Below, one piece after another: positions 1 through 11,719 of a DNA stretch of 64,000 nucleotides; the stretch's first letter is position 1, and each line of letters begins with the position of its first letter. The DNA lies in assembly GCA_035578155.1 (NCBI GenBank), contig JAPWDM010000033.1, forward strand, positions 455,001 through 519,000. Direction: 5' to 3'. Origin of the DNA: Brachynemurus nebulosus (Eukaryota; Arthropoda; Insecta; Neuroptera; Myrmeleontidae). The position numbers and the translations under genes were made by a program. The notes under the pieces were generated by a model. It was not told the DNA's origin. It saw nothing but the letters and a program-made list of their open reading frames with translations, and searched no databases.

Positions 1-229
1 CCTCTAAATATACTTTCCACATCCAATTTATCCTATTAATTATCCATCCAATATATTCTTTATATTCAGAAGTTTTAAATGTTGTATAATAATATAAAAA
101 TAATACTTTATATTTCTTAATATATTTGTTAGTGAATAAAGGGTAAATAATATATAATAAAACATTATTTTTAATTTTATAATTTTTATTTTGAAAATAA
201 TATCTACATAATTAAAAAACTTTATTATT
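1..229. other. AT-rich non-coding DNA
   Basis: No gene, inverted repeat or recognisable element is visible in this AT-rich edge of the window. Confidence 0.6.
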
Positions 230-436
230 CAATTTTTATTTATAATATATATTTAAGTTTTTATATTTATATTTATCGTTGCTCAAATTACCTCGTACAA
301 ATTTCATTGCCCAAATAACCCCGGTCTACCGTATACAATTTTTATTTATAATATATATTTAAGTTTTTATATTTATATTTATCGTTGCTCAAATTACCTC
401 GTACAAATTTCATTGCCCAAATGACCCCGGTCTACC
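230..436 (+). repeat. Two tandem 106-bp repeats carrying a pogo element end
   Basis: Two head-to-tail units begin at 230 and 336. Each ends in a ~52-bp segment (280-330 and 384-436) nearly identical to the right end of the pogo element at 1551-1607, including its terminal accccggtctacc. They look like solitary ends of the same family, duplicated in tandem. Confidence 0.75.
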
Positions 437-524
437 ATTGAAACAAATTTTTTATTTATTAGACAAGATGATGTAATTTTTTTTAAAATTTAAGATTATT
501 GGTATTAAAAAATTTTTACTATTA

Positions 525-1607
525 AGGGTAGACCGGGGTTAGTTGGGTACAGAGGTAAGTTGAACATGTAAAAATTACCCCACACAAAAGATATGGTCAA
601 ATTACCACACTTAAATAAATCAGTCTTATCCAATTAACCACATTACAGAGGTAAGTTGAACATATAAAAATTACACCACACAAAAGATATGACAAAATTA
701 CGGTTATTTGGATAAGGGTGACTTAAATAAGTTACCCTTATACAATTAACCATATTAAAGAAATTTGTATCATTTATAAATAATTTTTTTGAAATATTTA
801 TATGGAAATATTATCACAATTAATACATATATATGTATCACTAGTATTAGGTACGCAATTAATATGCGCCCAATTTTTGCACAACTGACATTCAATCCAC
901 GTTTCTTTGGGGCTACACTTTGAAAATAGTTCATTGCATATTAAGCAAGAAATCCTTGGTAATAATATTAAGCAATTACTATTAATACAAATAATAATTT
1001 TTTTAGTAACTTTTTTACACTTTTTTTTTATATTTTGTTCTTTCTCTAATGTTTTTATTTCTATTGAATCGGTTAAAACACTAGATTTTCTTTTCCTCTT
1101 GGTTTGACCCTGTTCTTTTGAAGCAGCCCTTGGGTACGGTCGAACTATTTCTGGAGAAAATATTGTAGGTGATGATGTTAAAATTTGCGATTCTGGGGGA
1201 TCAGTTACGAATGACGGAGCGAAATCATCTTGAGTAAAAATATTTTCATTATATGGAAATATTCCAGTCTTTTTAAATCCTTTTATGATATTTGTATTAG
1301 TTGTAGCTAATGGTAATGAATCTGCTACTATTTTTGGGATATCATATATTGTTATTTTTTCACCTGGATTCTTTCTTAACCATAAATCTTGTGCAGTTGA
1401 AGCATATTTCTTAAATGGTCCATACACAGCCACATCAAGTGGTTGTAATTTATGGCTACAATGTGGTGGAAAGGATAACATTACGATCCCATTATCTTTC
1501 GCTAAGTTTAAGGTTGGTACATGTAAATGTGAGGAATGATTATCTAATAAGAGTTGCTCAAATTACCTCGTACAAATTTCATTGCCCAAATGACCCCGGT
1601 CTACCCT
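525..1607 (-). mobile_element. Internally deleted pogo-type (Tc1/mariner superfamily) element
   Basis: A 15-bp perfect terminal inverted repeat, agggtagaccggggt, lies at 525-539, with its complement at 1593-1607. TA dinucleotides lie at or within one base of both ends. The transposase remnant is on the minus strand. About 55 bp of the 5' terminal region runs straight into the transposase at its DNH motif, so the N-terminal half of the gene is missing: an internal deletion derivative. Confidence 0.8.
798..1551 (-). pseudogene. pogo/jerky-type DDE transposase, C-terminal part
   Basis: The open frame begins at the element's 5' end and includes the second catalytic Asp in DNHSSH (about 1520-1537). 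The hallmark motif FPPHCSHKLQPLD of Tigger/jerky (DDE_1) transposases follows. Downstream is KKTGIFPYN, the usual end of the catalytic core. The C-terminus carries a Cys/His-rich PHD-like finger (CLIC, CQLC, AHINC, CINC), as in many animal pogo transposases. The DNA-binding domain and first catalytic Asp are absent, so this cannot be functional. An N-terminal half of a related transposase lies at 48396-48870, but it is far away and not part of this copy. Confidence 0.85.
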
Positions 1608-2067
1608 ACCTTAAAAAGTTCTAGTAACAAATATAACATTATTTTTTGCATTTACACATTTTCAAGGGTTGAAACCACCCCTCAACTGTGTACTTAAAAA
1701 TTTAAAAATTGATGATATTTTGTTCATATATACTATACAGAGCTCTAATAATAATTATAACATTATTTTTTGCTTCTACAAATTTTTAGGGGTTGAAACC
1801 ACCCCTTCATATGTGTACCTAAAAATTTTAAAATTGATATTTTGTTTATATATACTATATAGAGCTCTAGTAATAAATATAACATTATTTTTTGCATATA
1901 CAAATCTTTAGGAGTTGAAACTACCCCTTCATTTGTGTACTTAAAAATTTATAAATTTATGATATTTTGTTTTTACACATTAATACAAAATTCTAATAAT
2001 AAATATAACATTATTTTTTGCGTCCAAAAAGTGTGTGCTTAGAAAATTTAAAATTGACGAGATTTTA
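1608..2067 (+). repeat. Satellite array, ~122-bp unit (left part)
   Basis: About four units recur with a period of 122-126 bp, each with taataaatataacattatt, a (g)gggttgaaaccacccctt core and a gatattttg segment. The array continues after the Helitron and hAT insertions at 4765-4821 and 7455-7690, and appears in inverted orientation at 7740-8430. Confidence 0.85.
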
Positions 2068-4764
2068 TCTATATATATAAAAGAGAAATACCACTCACTC
2101 ACTCATCACAAATTCTCCAAAACTACAATACCTACAAACTTGAAATTTGGCATGTAGGTGCCTATTGGGTCGTAGGCGCTCGCTAAGAAAGGGTTTTGCA
2201 AAATTTTTTGTCTAACCGTCGAAATTTACGAAAAACCGTAAAAAAATAATTTTCTATTGCTGTACACAGCAGTCTGTGGCCAATTTATCAAAAAATTATA
2301 AAAATTGGTAGTTGCTATGTATTTGCAGAACAAAATAATTTTTGTAATTTTAAAAATTAATAACTATGGTTACTATATATCTGTACAAACTATTTATTCA
2401 TTATCACTAAAATGTTTTTTATCCGAATTTACTTAAATTTAGTTAATTATTTGCTGTTATCGGTTCTGTTATTATTAATCCTATTTAGTGTTACCAAAAC
2501 AAAAACAAAAAAAAGTCAGTGTAAGCTTAAGTTCTACAATTTTTATCTTATTACAAAAAATGTGTTTTCAGATACATAATTAGAATATCTTTCAGCGAAA
2601 CAGACGAATAAATAATTGCATTAAAATTTGATCCGGTGCTAAAGAAGCAGTCATAAAACAAGAAAAAAGATTAAGTAGCATTAGAGCTAGAGTTAATAGT
2701 ATACTTCTGGAGTAATCTTATATTTAAATAAAAAATGAAATATGGACTGTATTTATCCGTTCCCAAGGATTTCAAGTAAACGGTAGTATATATCAAAAAA
2801 ACGATGAAAGAAAACTATAGGTAAAATTGGCATACGAACTGAAAGAAAAATATCAGAATTAAGTCAAAGTTACCACACAAGACCGTAGGATTTCAAAAGA
2901 AGCTTAAAGTAAACGACTGGACGTATCCTTAAGATCTTAAGATCCCTAAACGAACTCAAAATAACTGGCTGGACGCATTTTGACTAAATTTTTGGCTCAA
3001 ACTGTATTGAGATTCTGAGAAAAATGAACATTTTAAAATTGCCCTCTAGGATTCTGAGGTCTCAAAAAGACCCAAAATAAACGACTGCACGGATCTGAAC
3101 CTTTGCCCTAATATTACGAGTATTAAGAATCCGAAACAAATTAACGAGAGTTCGGAAATATTATCCAGAGCCCTGTGAACTCGAAATGTCTCGCAAAATA
3201 AAGTACTCTTAAAATTATCAATGTGAGTATCTCAAGGTATGAGAATTAGATACCCTATTAAAATATCAATGTCGCAGACTATTTCAGTATATCTGATTTA
3301 AAAGCAGGGCTTCGAAACGAAATTTTTTTCGTTCCGGTTCAGTTCCGGTTCAACGGAACAAAAGAATAACGGTGTCGATTTCGATTATGGTTATAGAGTA
3401 TAGGTTATTTTCGATTTCGGTTCTGGTTTCGGTTTTCGGTATCGGTGTTAAAAAAAAATTAAATTTTTTTGCGAGTTATGAATATATTATCTATTTCATA
3501 GAAATTACCTAATTTATAAAACATAAATCAACGTTGGAAAAATTCAATCTTAATATTTTTTAAAATGCTTGAATTTATCGAAACATCATTTTCCCTTAGT
3601 AGGTGTTTACTTTAGGCCTGAGACAGCTCTTGAGACAACTTCCAAAATTAGAAAACCTGAGAATATAAATTTTAATTTCTAATCCAGTAACCTGTTCCTT
3701 TTCTATCTAATCTAGAAATATCGTCGAACGCAAATATCATATGTCTGTTAATTCTAATAAATAGATAAATAAATAAATAAATAAGATAATATAAAATAAA
3801 ACAAATTTAGCGACCATATGTACGAACGTTAGAAAAGTTTATTGGTTTACTATCATTGTAAAATTTTATATTTTGATCAATGAGAACTTTTCAAATGTTA
3901 CCGTAAATTTTATTTATATACCTACCTATACCTATATTATAGAAACATCAGTTCGTTAAATTTTGAAATTTATTGTTGAAGAAGATTATAGAATAAAATT
4001 AAATATTGAATTTCAGATATGAACCGGAACGAAAAAAATAACGGTTTCGTTTCGGCTAACGGTTTTTGAATAAAATAATTTTGCTCCAGTTAACAGTTAC
4101 TCTCCGGCAAAATCAATCGATTTTACCGGTTTTCGGTTACAGTTACGGTTCGGTTCGAAGCTCTGTTTAAAAGATGAGATCGAAATTGATTCGCAGGACT
4201 ATCGAATACGACTTTCATTAAACAGCTGGACTGATCTTAATAAAATTTTATCAAAATAAGTTATGTATCGAAATATGAATAAGTCTACTTTAGAGTCGTT
4301 GAGCGAACCAAGCGATGTACTATAAAAAACTGATTTTCTATAAAATTTCAGAACATCAAATTTAAACGAACATGTGGTCAGAATTGTCCATCAGTGACAC
4401 CAAATAGATTCCAAATTAAAAATGGAAGGAATTTTTGACAAAATTTTGTTCAAATATTGTTAAAAGGTCTGGAAAAAATTAAAGTGAAGTAAAATTGTCC
4501 CCTAATGTCTTAATGTCTCAAGAAAGGCCTAAAATAGAAATACTTCTAAAATTATTAACATGGGTATCTACATGACGGTGCGGAAATTAGCCATACTTTT
4601 GAAATATGAATATGGTTACTTTAAGGTCGTTTGACAAGCGGGGCCAGGCAAAATAATTAATTGAATATGTACAGAATTTCCAAATATCTAATTTAAAATT
4701 TACCCAATAATTTGACTCTAAATTCAAATAATTTTATGCGAGTGAAACCGCGGGTCGCAGCTAG
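2068..4764 (+). mobile_element. Non-autonomous Helitron-like element
   Basis: The left end is TCTATATATATAAAAGAG followed by repeated ACTC and 'acttgaaatttggcatgtag'. The right end is gtgaaaccgcgggtcgcagCTAG, giving a 5'-TC, a 3'-CTAG and insertion between A (2067) and T (4765) with no target duplication, as Helitrons require. The satellite unit is cut exactly here: joining ...gattttA to Ttatatatactat restores the unit seen at 1830-1860. No Rep/helicase frame is present. A hAT MITE (3305-4165) is inserted inside; without it the element is about 1.83 kb. Confidence 0.75.
3305..4165. mobile_element. hAT MITE nested in the Helitron
   Basis: The 861-bp element starts cagggcttcgaa and ends ttcgaagctctg (one mismatch in the inverted terminus). 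It is flanked by a perfect 8-bp target duplication, tttaaaag, at 3297-3304 and 4166-4173. The interior is full of 'ttccggtt/cggttcgg' repeats, some resembling the gtatccg-rich stretch at 56900-57250. No coding capacity was found. Confidence 0.88.
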
Positions 4765-4821
4765 TTTATATATACTATTAAAAATTTTAGTAATAAATAT
4801 AATATTATTTATTATACCTAC

Positions 4822-5956
4822 TAGTGTTGCCAGACGTCCCGTATTTTCCGGGACGTCCCGTATTTTAAGTATAATTTTAAATGTCCCGCCGGGACAGGCT
4901 CTGTCCCGTATTTCAAGCTTGTTTGATTATTATTGTGAAATAGATCACTCTACAACTGATAAATATCTACTACCTACGCAATACGCACGTACCGCATGAA
5001 GATATGACTCACTCGGTTCTCAGTCTATAATAGTGCAGGCCGGAGCCGATGTTCACCGATTCCCACCCTCTCGCATAGCTCTGTCTCTATCTTTTTTTTT
5101 TACATTATTCTGTTAGTTTATTATCTATCTCATCTTTTTTCTAAACTTTATTTTGTGTTGACAATTTTCGTTCGTTTGTTGACTAGTTTAAATGCTATTA
5201 TCAAGTGGTACATGTTGTACATTATCAAGTGGTACATGTGTTGACAATACTGTAACGATTTTTAAATTCTTGATTTTGTTACTCTAGTGTCTAGTTTAAA
5301 AGTTCGTTCATTGTCTTGCGAGAACCGTTGAGTTGATACATATTACGTTCCTTAATTATTTTTAAAACTATATACAAAATGAGTGATTTAAGTGACAGTG
5401 ACACAGATAATTCTACTATAAGTGGTGGAATACCTTTCAAGAAAGCCAAAAGGCTTACTAAGTATAATCCAAACTGGGAAAATAGATATTCCTGGTTAAG
5501 ACAAGTAAAAGAAAACCCGTACAAGGCGTCCTGTCGCCTATGCAATAAAAATTTCTCTTGTGCTCATGGTGGCATTGCCGATGTAAAACAACATGCATCT
5601 ACTAAATCTCACATGACTGTTGTTAGCAATAAAGCATCGAGTACCTTATCCGTATATTTTTCGAAGCCTGAAACATCTGCCTCGGAGACGAAGGACAAGA
5701 TTACTGCTGGAGAACTCGCATCAGTTTATCACACGGTAAAGCATTCTCTTAGTTACAGTAGTATGGATTGTTCACACAAATTATTACCATATATCTGCAG
5801 TGATTCAAAAAAATCGCTCAAAGTTTTAGCTGCGGAAGAACAAAAGCCGAAGCTATTGTATGCGAAGTATTGGCCAAAGAATCTGTTAAAAATATTTTAA
5901 AAACGATCCAAGAAAAAAAATTTATACTTTTCGATAGCGACAGATGCAAGTACTTA

Positions 5957-5990
<34 letters not shown>

Positions 5991-7454
5991 AGAAAAATGT
6001 TTCCAATTTGCTTACGATTCTTTGACTATGATACTGGGATTGAAAATCGGCTATTAAAATTTGTAGAATGTAACAATGAATCTGCAAACCAAGTATCGAA
6101 GTTATTAATAGACACATTGGAGAAAAATGGATTGTCTTTAAATAAAATTTCGGCATTCGCCACTGACAACACTAATGTAAATTTTGGCAAAAATCATTAC
6201 ATTTATACACTTTTGTCAGCTGAAAATGATAAAATTGTCAAAGCTGGTTGCCCCGTCCACATTCTTCACAATGCTGCAAAATACAGTACTGATAAATTGG
6301 AAGTGGACATAGAAAGTTTGATACTGAAAATATGCAGTCATTTCAGTAGATCTGCGAAACGAAGAGCGGACTTGCAAATCCAATTTGAAGCGAATGAGAT
6401 GCAATGGGAAGAAATAATAAAACATGTTGCGACGAGATTTTTATCTATTGGTCCTGCTGTCGAAAGAGTCTTAAAAATATGGCCTGCACTAAAATCTCAC
6501 TTTCTGGAATTCCGCCATGAATGTCCTCGTCTAATAGAGAAGATAATCACATCTGAAGAAGAAGAGAAAAAAGCTTTGGCGTATTTGTCGTTTCTTCATA
6601 ACGTAATGTTTTCGGTAGAAGCAACAATGAAGAAGATTGAATCAGATTCCCTCTCAGTTGTTGAGATGCATGCTGAAATGCACGGGATTCGCGAAAAGAT
6701 TGAGCAAAGAATAAAAGACAACTTTTTTGGAAGTAAGACAAAAGAAATAATGGGTGGATTAAGCACTAACGCAAAAGAATCTATTCAAAATGATTTTCTA
6801 CAGTTCTACACCAATTTCGTAGGATATTTGTTACCACGATATGATTTCTCTGAAAACAACATTTTTTCCAAGATGCTGTTTTTAAACTTGAAATCACCAA
6901 TAACTTACGACCATTTTCTTACGAACTTTTAAGCATTGATCAATTGAACATGGATTCCTTATACGAAGAATTTCAAATGATTAAAAAAAGCCTGGACATT
7001 GCACAATCTTTTGATGACAAAAGTAAGGGTGCGATTGAGAAGTGGAAGAAAATCATGGAAGCGTTTTCCAAAAATGAAATCCCTAACATTTTTCACTTCA
7101 TATCGTTCATCTTTAGTATCCCTAGTTCCAATTGCTTCGTAGAAAGGGTTTTTTCACAGATGGCGTTAAAATGGACGGATGTACGAAACAAATGTACTCC
7201 AAATTTAATAAAAAGTGAATTAATGACCATTTTCAACTATGATTATAATTGCATTGATTTTTTTAAATATGTAAAATCAAACAAAAATATATTAAAACTT
7301 ACACATTCTTCATTAAAATATAATAAAGAACAATAAATCACAAAAATTAATTTTGTTTTTCATTTGTCCCGGATAAAAAAATGAAATCCTGTTTTTTTTT
7401 TTGCCGAATTGAGCATTTGTCCCTTACAGGCCAAAAAAAAATCTGGCAACACTA
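4822..7454 (+). mobile_element. hAT transposon inserted in the satellite
   Basis: The 13-bp perfect terminal inverted repeat tagtgttgccaga (4822-4834) matches tctggcaacacta (7442-7454). The 8-bp target duplication atacctac occurs at 4814-4821 and 7455-7462. Flanking sequence on both sides is satellite and rejoins into one unit when the element is removed. The element is 2633 bp and holds a broken transposase gene. Confidence 0.93.
5379..7336 (+). pseudogene. hAT-family transposase, frameshifted
   Basis: The first frame (ATG at 5379, to 5900) carries a BED-type zinc finger, CRLCNKNF...HASTKSH. A frame change leads to TDAS (about 5940), probably the first catalytic Asp. A 31-nt poly(A) run (5959-5989) breaks the gene. 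The next frame (5997-6932) holds TDNTNVNFG, the second catalytic region, and a long helical insertion domain. The last piece (6944-7336) has the C-terminal hAT dimerisation motif (SIPSSNCFVERVFSQM). At least three frame interruptions make it a pseudogene, though residues are well conserved, so decay is recent. It resembles ZBED/transposase-like proteins of animals; the subfamily is not determined. Confidence 0.88.
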
Positions 7455-8430
7455 ATACCTACACATTTTTAAGAGGGTGAAAACACCCCTTCACCTGTCG
7501 ACTTGAAAATTTAAAAATTCCGAGATTTTATTCACATAATATATCACATATAAATGGATTCATAATTTTTTTTTTTTTTTTGCTTCCATACATTTATAGG
7601 GGTGAAATATCCTTTCCAAATTAGAAACAAAAATTGACGAAATTTTGTTTACATGTACTACACAGTAGTCTAGTACACTATTTAAAAGCTATTTGTATTG
7701 CTAATTTTACACATTATTTAATATATTTATTGTAAGATTGATGTGTTTGTTGTGTATGTAAACAAAATTTTATCAGTTTTGAAATTTTTAATTTACAACT
7801 TGGAGGAGGTGTTTCACCCCCTAGAACTGTGTGACAGAATATATTTATATTTATCGTTAGGTCTCTATGTAAACATAATATCACCAATTTTTCAATTTTT
7901 AGGTACGGACTTGAAGGGGTGGTTTGAAAATTTGTGGATGCAAAAAATAATGTTATATTTATTAGTTATTACTAAAGCTCTGTATAGTATATGTAAACAA
8001 AATATTATAAATTTATAAGTACACATATGGAGGGGTAGTTTCAACCCCTAAAAATTTATAGATTCAAAAAATAATATTATATTTATTATTAGAGCTCTAT
8101 ATAGTATATATAAACAAAATATCATCAATTTTTAAATTTTTAAGTATACATATGAAGGGGTGGTTTCAACCCCTAAAAATTTGTAGATGCAAAAAATAAT
8201 GTTATATTTATTATTAGAGTTCTGTATAGTATATATAAACAAAATATCATCAATTTTTAAATTTTTAAGAACACAGTTGAGGGGTGGTTTCAACCCTTAA
8301 AAATGTGCAAATGCAAAAAATAATGTTATATTTGTTACGAGAATTTTTAAGGTACGTATAAACAAAATTTCATCGATTTTTAAATTTTTGTGTTCCAACT
8401 TTGAGGGGGTGGTTCACTCCTTAAAAACGT
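7455..8430. repeat. Satellite array, right part, with orientation switch
   Basis: From 7455 to about 7690 the ~122-bp unit runs in the same direction as at 1608. From about 7740 to 8430 it runs as the reverse complement (gaggggtggtttcaacccct, gcaaaaaataatgttatattt). The array is therefore head-to-head around 7690-7740. Some frames stay open across it by chance; none resembles a protein. Confidence 0.8.
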
Positions 8431-9189
8431 TTTTTAGCAGCAACTGATATTTTTTATATTATTAGGTAGCCACCCTCTATATACTGACAAAGTTTCAGAT
8501 TTTTTTGAATTTTCAACTTCTTGCCCTTTCCTTGTAAGTCGTTTTTCACGCCAATTTGTTCATTTAAAATTAAGGGGAGATTTACTTGAGAGTCGTTAAA
8601 AAAAATCGATTTTTCTTTTTGCAGAAATTGGTAGCTAATTGTGTGTAGAATATGTTCCCAAAGTGATTTTGCTGAAAGTAATTTAAGGGAAGGTTTACTT
8701 GAGATTTGATAAAAAAAATCGATTTTTTTTGCCGAAATTGATAGCAAATTATGTGTAGAATATGTTCCCAAAGTGATTTTACTGAAAATAATTTAAAAAC
8801 AAGATTCTTGCACATTAACCGAATCCAGCTTTCTATAAAAAAAAAATTCAAAAAACGTAGTTCACGCAATAATGAGTATTAAATATAAAATTTTGAAAAT
8901 ACGTTTCTTTATATATATTTTATAATACCTCGGAACTACATTTTTGGAACTGGCGGACACGATAACTCAAAAACTATTCGATGGATCCTTTTTTTAAATT
9001 TTTTTATTTTAAAGATAATTCAATTCTTCGGCCTCTCTACCTAAGTTCTATACACTTTCAATATTTTTTTTATTTTTAAGTTTACTTTAAAGAGCAAAAA
9101 ATAAGATAAAAATCGTAATCAAAAGCTTAAACATCCGCCATTTTTTTTCTTTCAGCAATTTATTGATATTATAGGTAGAGATGCCACTG
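8431..9189 (+). repeat. Non-coding DNA with a ~115-bp tandem duplication
   Basis: Two diverged direct copies (about 8573-8680 and 8688-8795) share 'tttacttgaga', 'aaaaaaaatcgattttt' and 'gtgtagaatatgttcccaaa'. The rest of the stretch shows nothing recognisable. Short overlapping minus-strand frames here only follow the repeat. Confidence 0.6.
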
Positions 9190-9461
<272 letters not shown>

Positions 9462-9687
9462 TTTTGGGGTGGATTTGACGTCATCTTCTTTGTCATTCAC
9501 TTGATGAAGACGGTTGGCGCTGTATTGGAATTTGGTGTTTTACTTGATAATTGTTTTCTGGTGTTTTCTTGATGGGTGGATTTTGGAGCCGTTGTTCTTA
9601 TCATTGAACATTGGAATGTTGATGGATATTACATCAAACGTTGTTAAGGGTATTGGAATGTTAATGGCTAATTTGTGAGGCACCACA
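9462..9687 (-). repeat. Truncated 3' LTR of the errantivirus
   Basis: This 226-bp segment matches 23448-23673. It retains the TG-starting end (minus strand TGTGGTGCCTCAC) next to the polypurine tract and lacks the outer ~365 bp present in the 5' LTR. Confidence 0.85.
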
Positions 9688-9697
9688 CTCCCCGCGG
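9688..9697 (-). promoter_or_regulatory. Polypurine tract
   Basis: On the minus strand ccgcggggag directly precedes the LTR start TGTGG, the position where plus-strand DNA synthesis is primed in LTR elements. Confidence 0.7.
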
Positions 9698-9723
9698 TTT
9701 AGATTCGACTTGGTGAAGAAGAA

Positions 9724-11714
9724 TTAAAGGAATGGTTCTAGTCGACCTTTCGGTTGTCGCGAAGTATTTCGGAGATTTCTTCGAACTGGTGTCGATAGTT
9801 CTTCTGTTGTAGTTTCTTTGAAAGTAGGTGGGCAACTTGGGACTGGAACTAGCTCGTATTCGTTGTCATTGGTGAAGTATACTCGAGGTTCATTTTGTAT
9901 TTTAGATCCATGGAGACAATTATAGACGTTGACACAACCCTTTGAGCAGTTATTTTTTGTACAGCTCAGCAGAAATGAAAAGGAACATTTGTATAGAATG
10001 TAAATTGAACCTAAAACAGACAATAAAAAAAATGTGTTTTTGATGTTGCTCCACGTAGATATGGAAACATGTTTGCCCATGATTTCGATTGTATTTTCTA
10101 ATTTCTTCTCTACTTGTTGATTCAGGTCTTCTATTCGGTGTTGATTTTCATTAAGTTCGTCTAAATTTACATGTGTTAGTTTTATTGGCTTTATGGATAC
10201 AAGTTTTACTTTAGTTTCGTTTAGTTTGATGCATTCATCTTCTTCTTGAAGGTTTATGGCTGGAATGTAGTCGTGCACTGAATGATTTGTGACAATTGGG
10301 AATGTTTCTATCGTATGAGTTGTTGTGTACCCTTTGCATTTTTCTTTGAGTTTTAATTTTTGCGTTCCATAAAGTTCGATGCTTTCTGTATCGTCGGGAC
10401 AGACAATGTTTAACGCAGTTGGTTCCGTATTTGAAACAAGCCAAGTGTTTTTAGCGATTCTTTGCCATATTTCTTCTTAATCGTTGGGTTTAACATTGTT
10501 GTTTCGCAGTTTTCTTGAGTTAGACTTGAAATGACTTGTATGTTTTCACAAATAAATTTGTTTTCTTCGTATTCCGTACATTTCGTTTTGTCTTTCATAT
10601 TTACATGCATTGTTCTGCTTAAATTGATTATTAAAAAGGGATAATTGATATGGATAATAGAAATTTGTTTAAAATCATTTGGATTGTGGCTAGGTAAAGG
10701 GTAAAGGTGGTATAAATTGAAATTATCTAATTTGACAATTGGTATTGATATTTCTATAACCAGTGTATGTCCTGGATTTATGGTTTTTGCTTTAATAATT
10801 TTGTAATATTTTTCAAGATTTTTCCACTCTGGTTCAAATGGTAAATTATACTTTATGCTATTGCGTAATTCTGCTAAAAGTGTTTTTGGTGGCAAGATTC
10901 GAAAGTCAACCAAATTATGTCTGGCTAAAGTTACGGCATTTTCGAAATTTTCTAGTTCCCGAAAAAATTTATTAATTAAATTTCTTATTAATAATATATG
11001 CTCATTTATGTTGATTATATGCATTTCATTATCTAATATTAAACTAGTTTTATTAATATTCTGATTATAAATTGTTAAATAAGAATTAAGCTTAGTTTCT
11101 AAATTATTAATTTCTAACTGTGTTTTATTTATTTTACTTATGCTATCACTAATTAGTCTAATTTGACTCTGTACCATTTTATGAATATTTTCTTGATTGT
11201 TTACTAAATTGTTAATAGCGTCAGTGAAATACTGTGCATCTTCGGCACTTGGGTTTCCTGTAATTTTATGCCAAAGAGACCCAATTGCGTCAAACCAACC
11301 GTGTTCATATTCTACTTGAATAGAACGTTTTTCACGAGTTAATCGTAAATGATAGAGATTTGCTAAATCGTTATATTTGATTTTTAAATCTGCTAATTCG
11401 TTGTTTAACAACTGAAAATTTAATTTGCAGTTAATATCATTAATTAAGCTACATAAACTGGTACTTTTTGAATAAATATTTTGAATGGAATTTATAGTCT
11501 TATCTAAATAACTAATATTGTAATAATGCAATAGGCTAATGTAACTAGTAACTAATTTCGTTTGGCCTTCTATATTATAATAGATGCCGGGGTTTTTATT
11601 GATGTCTGTTAATTCGTAATTAAGTGTCACTACTTGTTGAAGGTAAATTGTGGTCACGAATATCAGGAGGCATGGTCTCTTGATTTCCATTTTGTTGCGT
11701 ATCACCTGAAACAT
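9724..11714 (-). pseudogene. Errantiviral envelope fusion protein (baculovirus F-like), frameshifted
   Basis: The frame starting at 11714 encodes a hydrophobic signal-like N-terminus and a furin-type basic cleavage motif at about residue 130. A long coiled-coil ectodomain with several N-glycosylation sites follows. The frame ends at 10410. The remainder continues in other frames between 10444 and 9724, with a hydrophobic transmembrane segment near 9980-10040 and a basic tail. In this family the protein mediates membrane fusion of enveloped errantivirus particles; here at least two frame breaks preclude a full product. It lies downstream of integrase, the expected position for an env expressed from a spliced RNA. 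Confidence 0.85.
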
Positions 11715-11719
11715 TGAAA

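Noticed and set aside
8454..8869. Two overlapping minus-strand frames with repeated segments
   Set aside because: They follow the 115-bp tandem duplication; composition is typical of translated AT-rich DNA.
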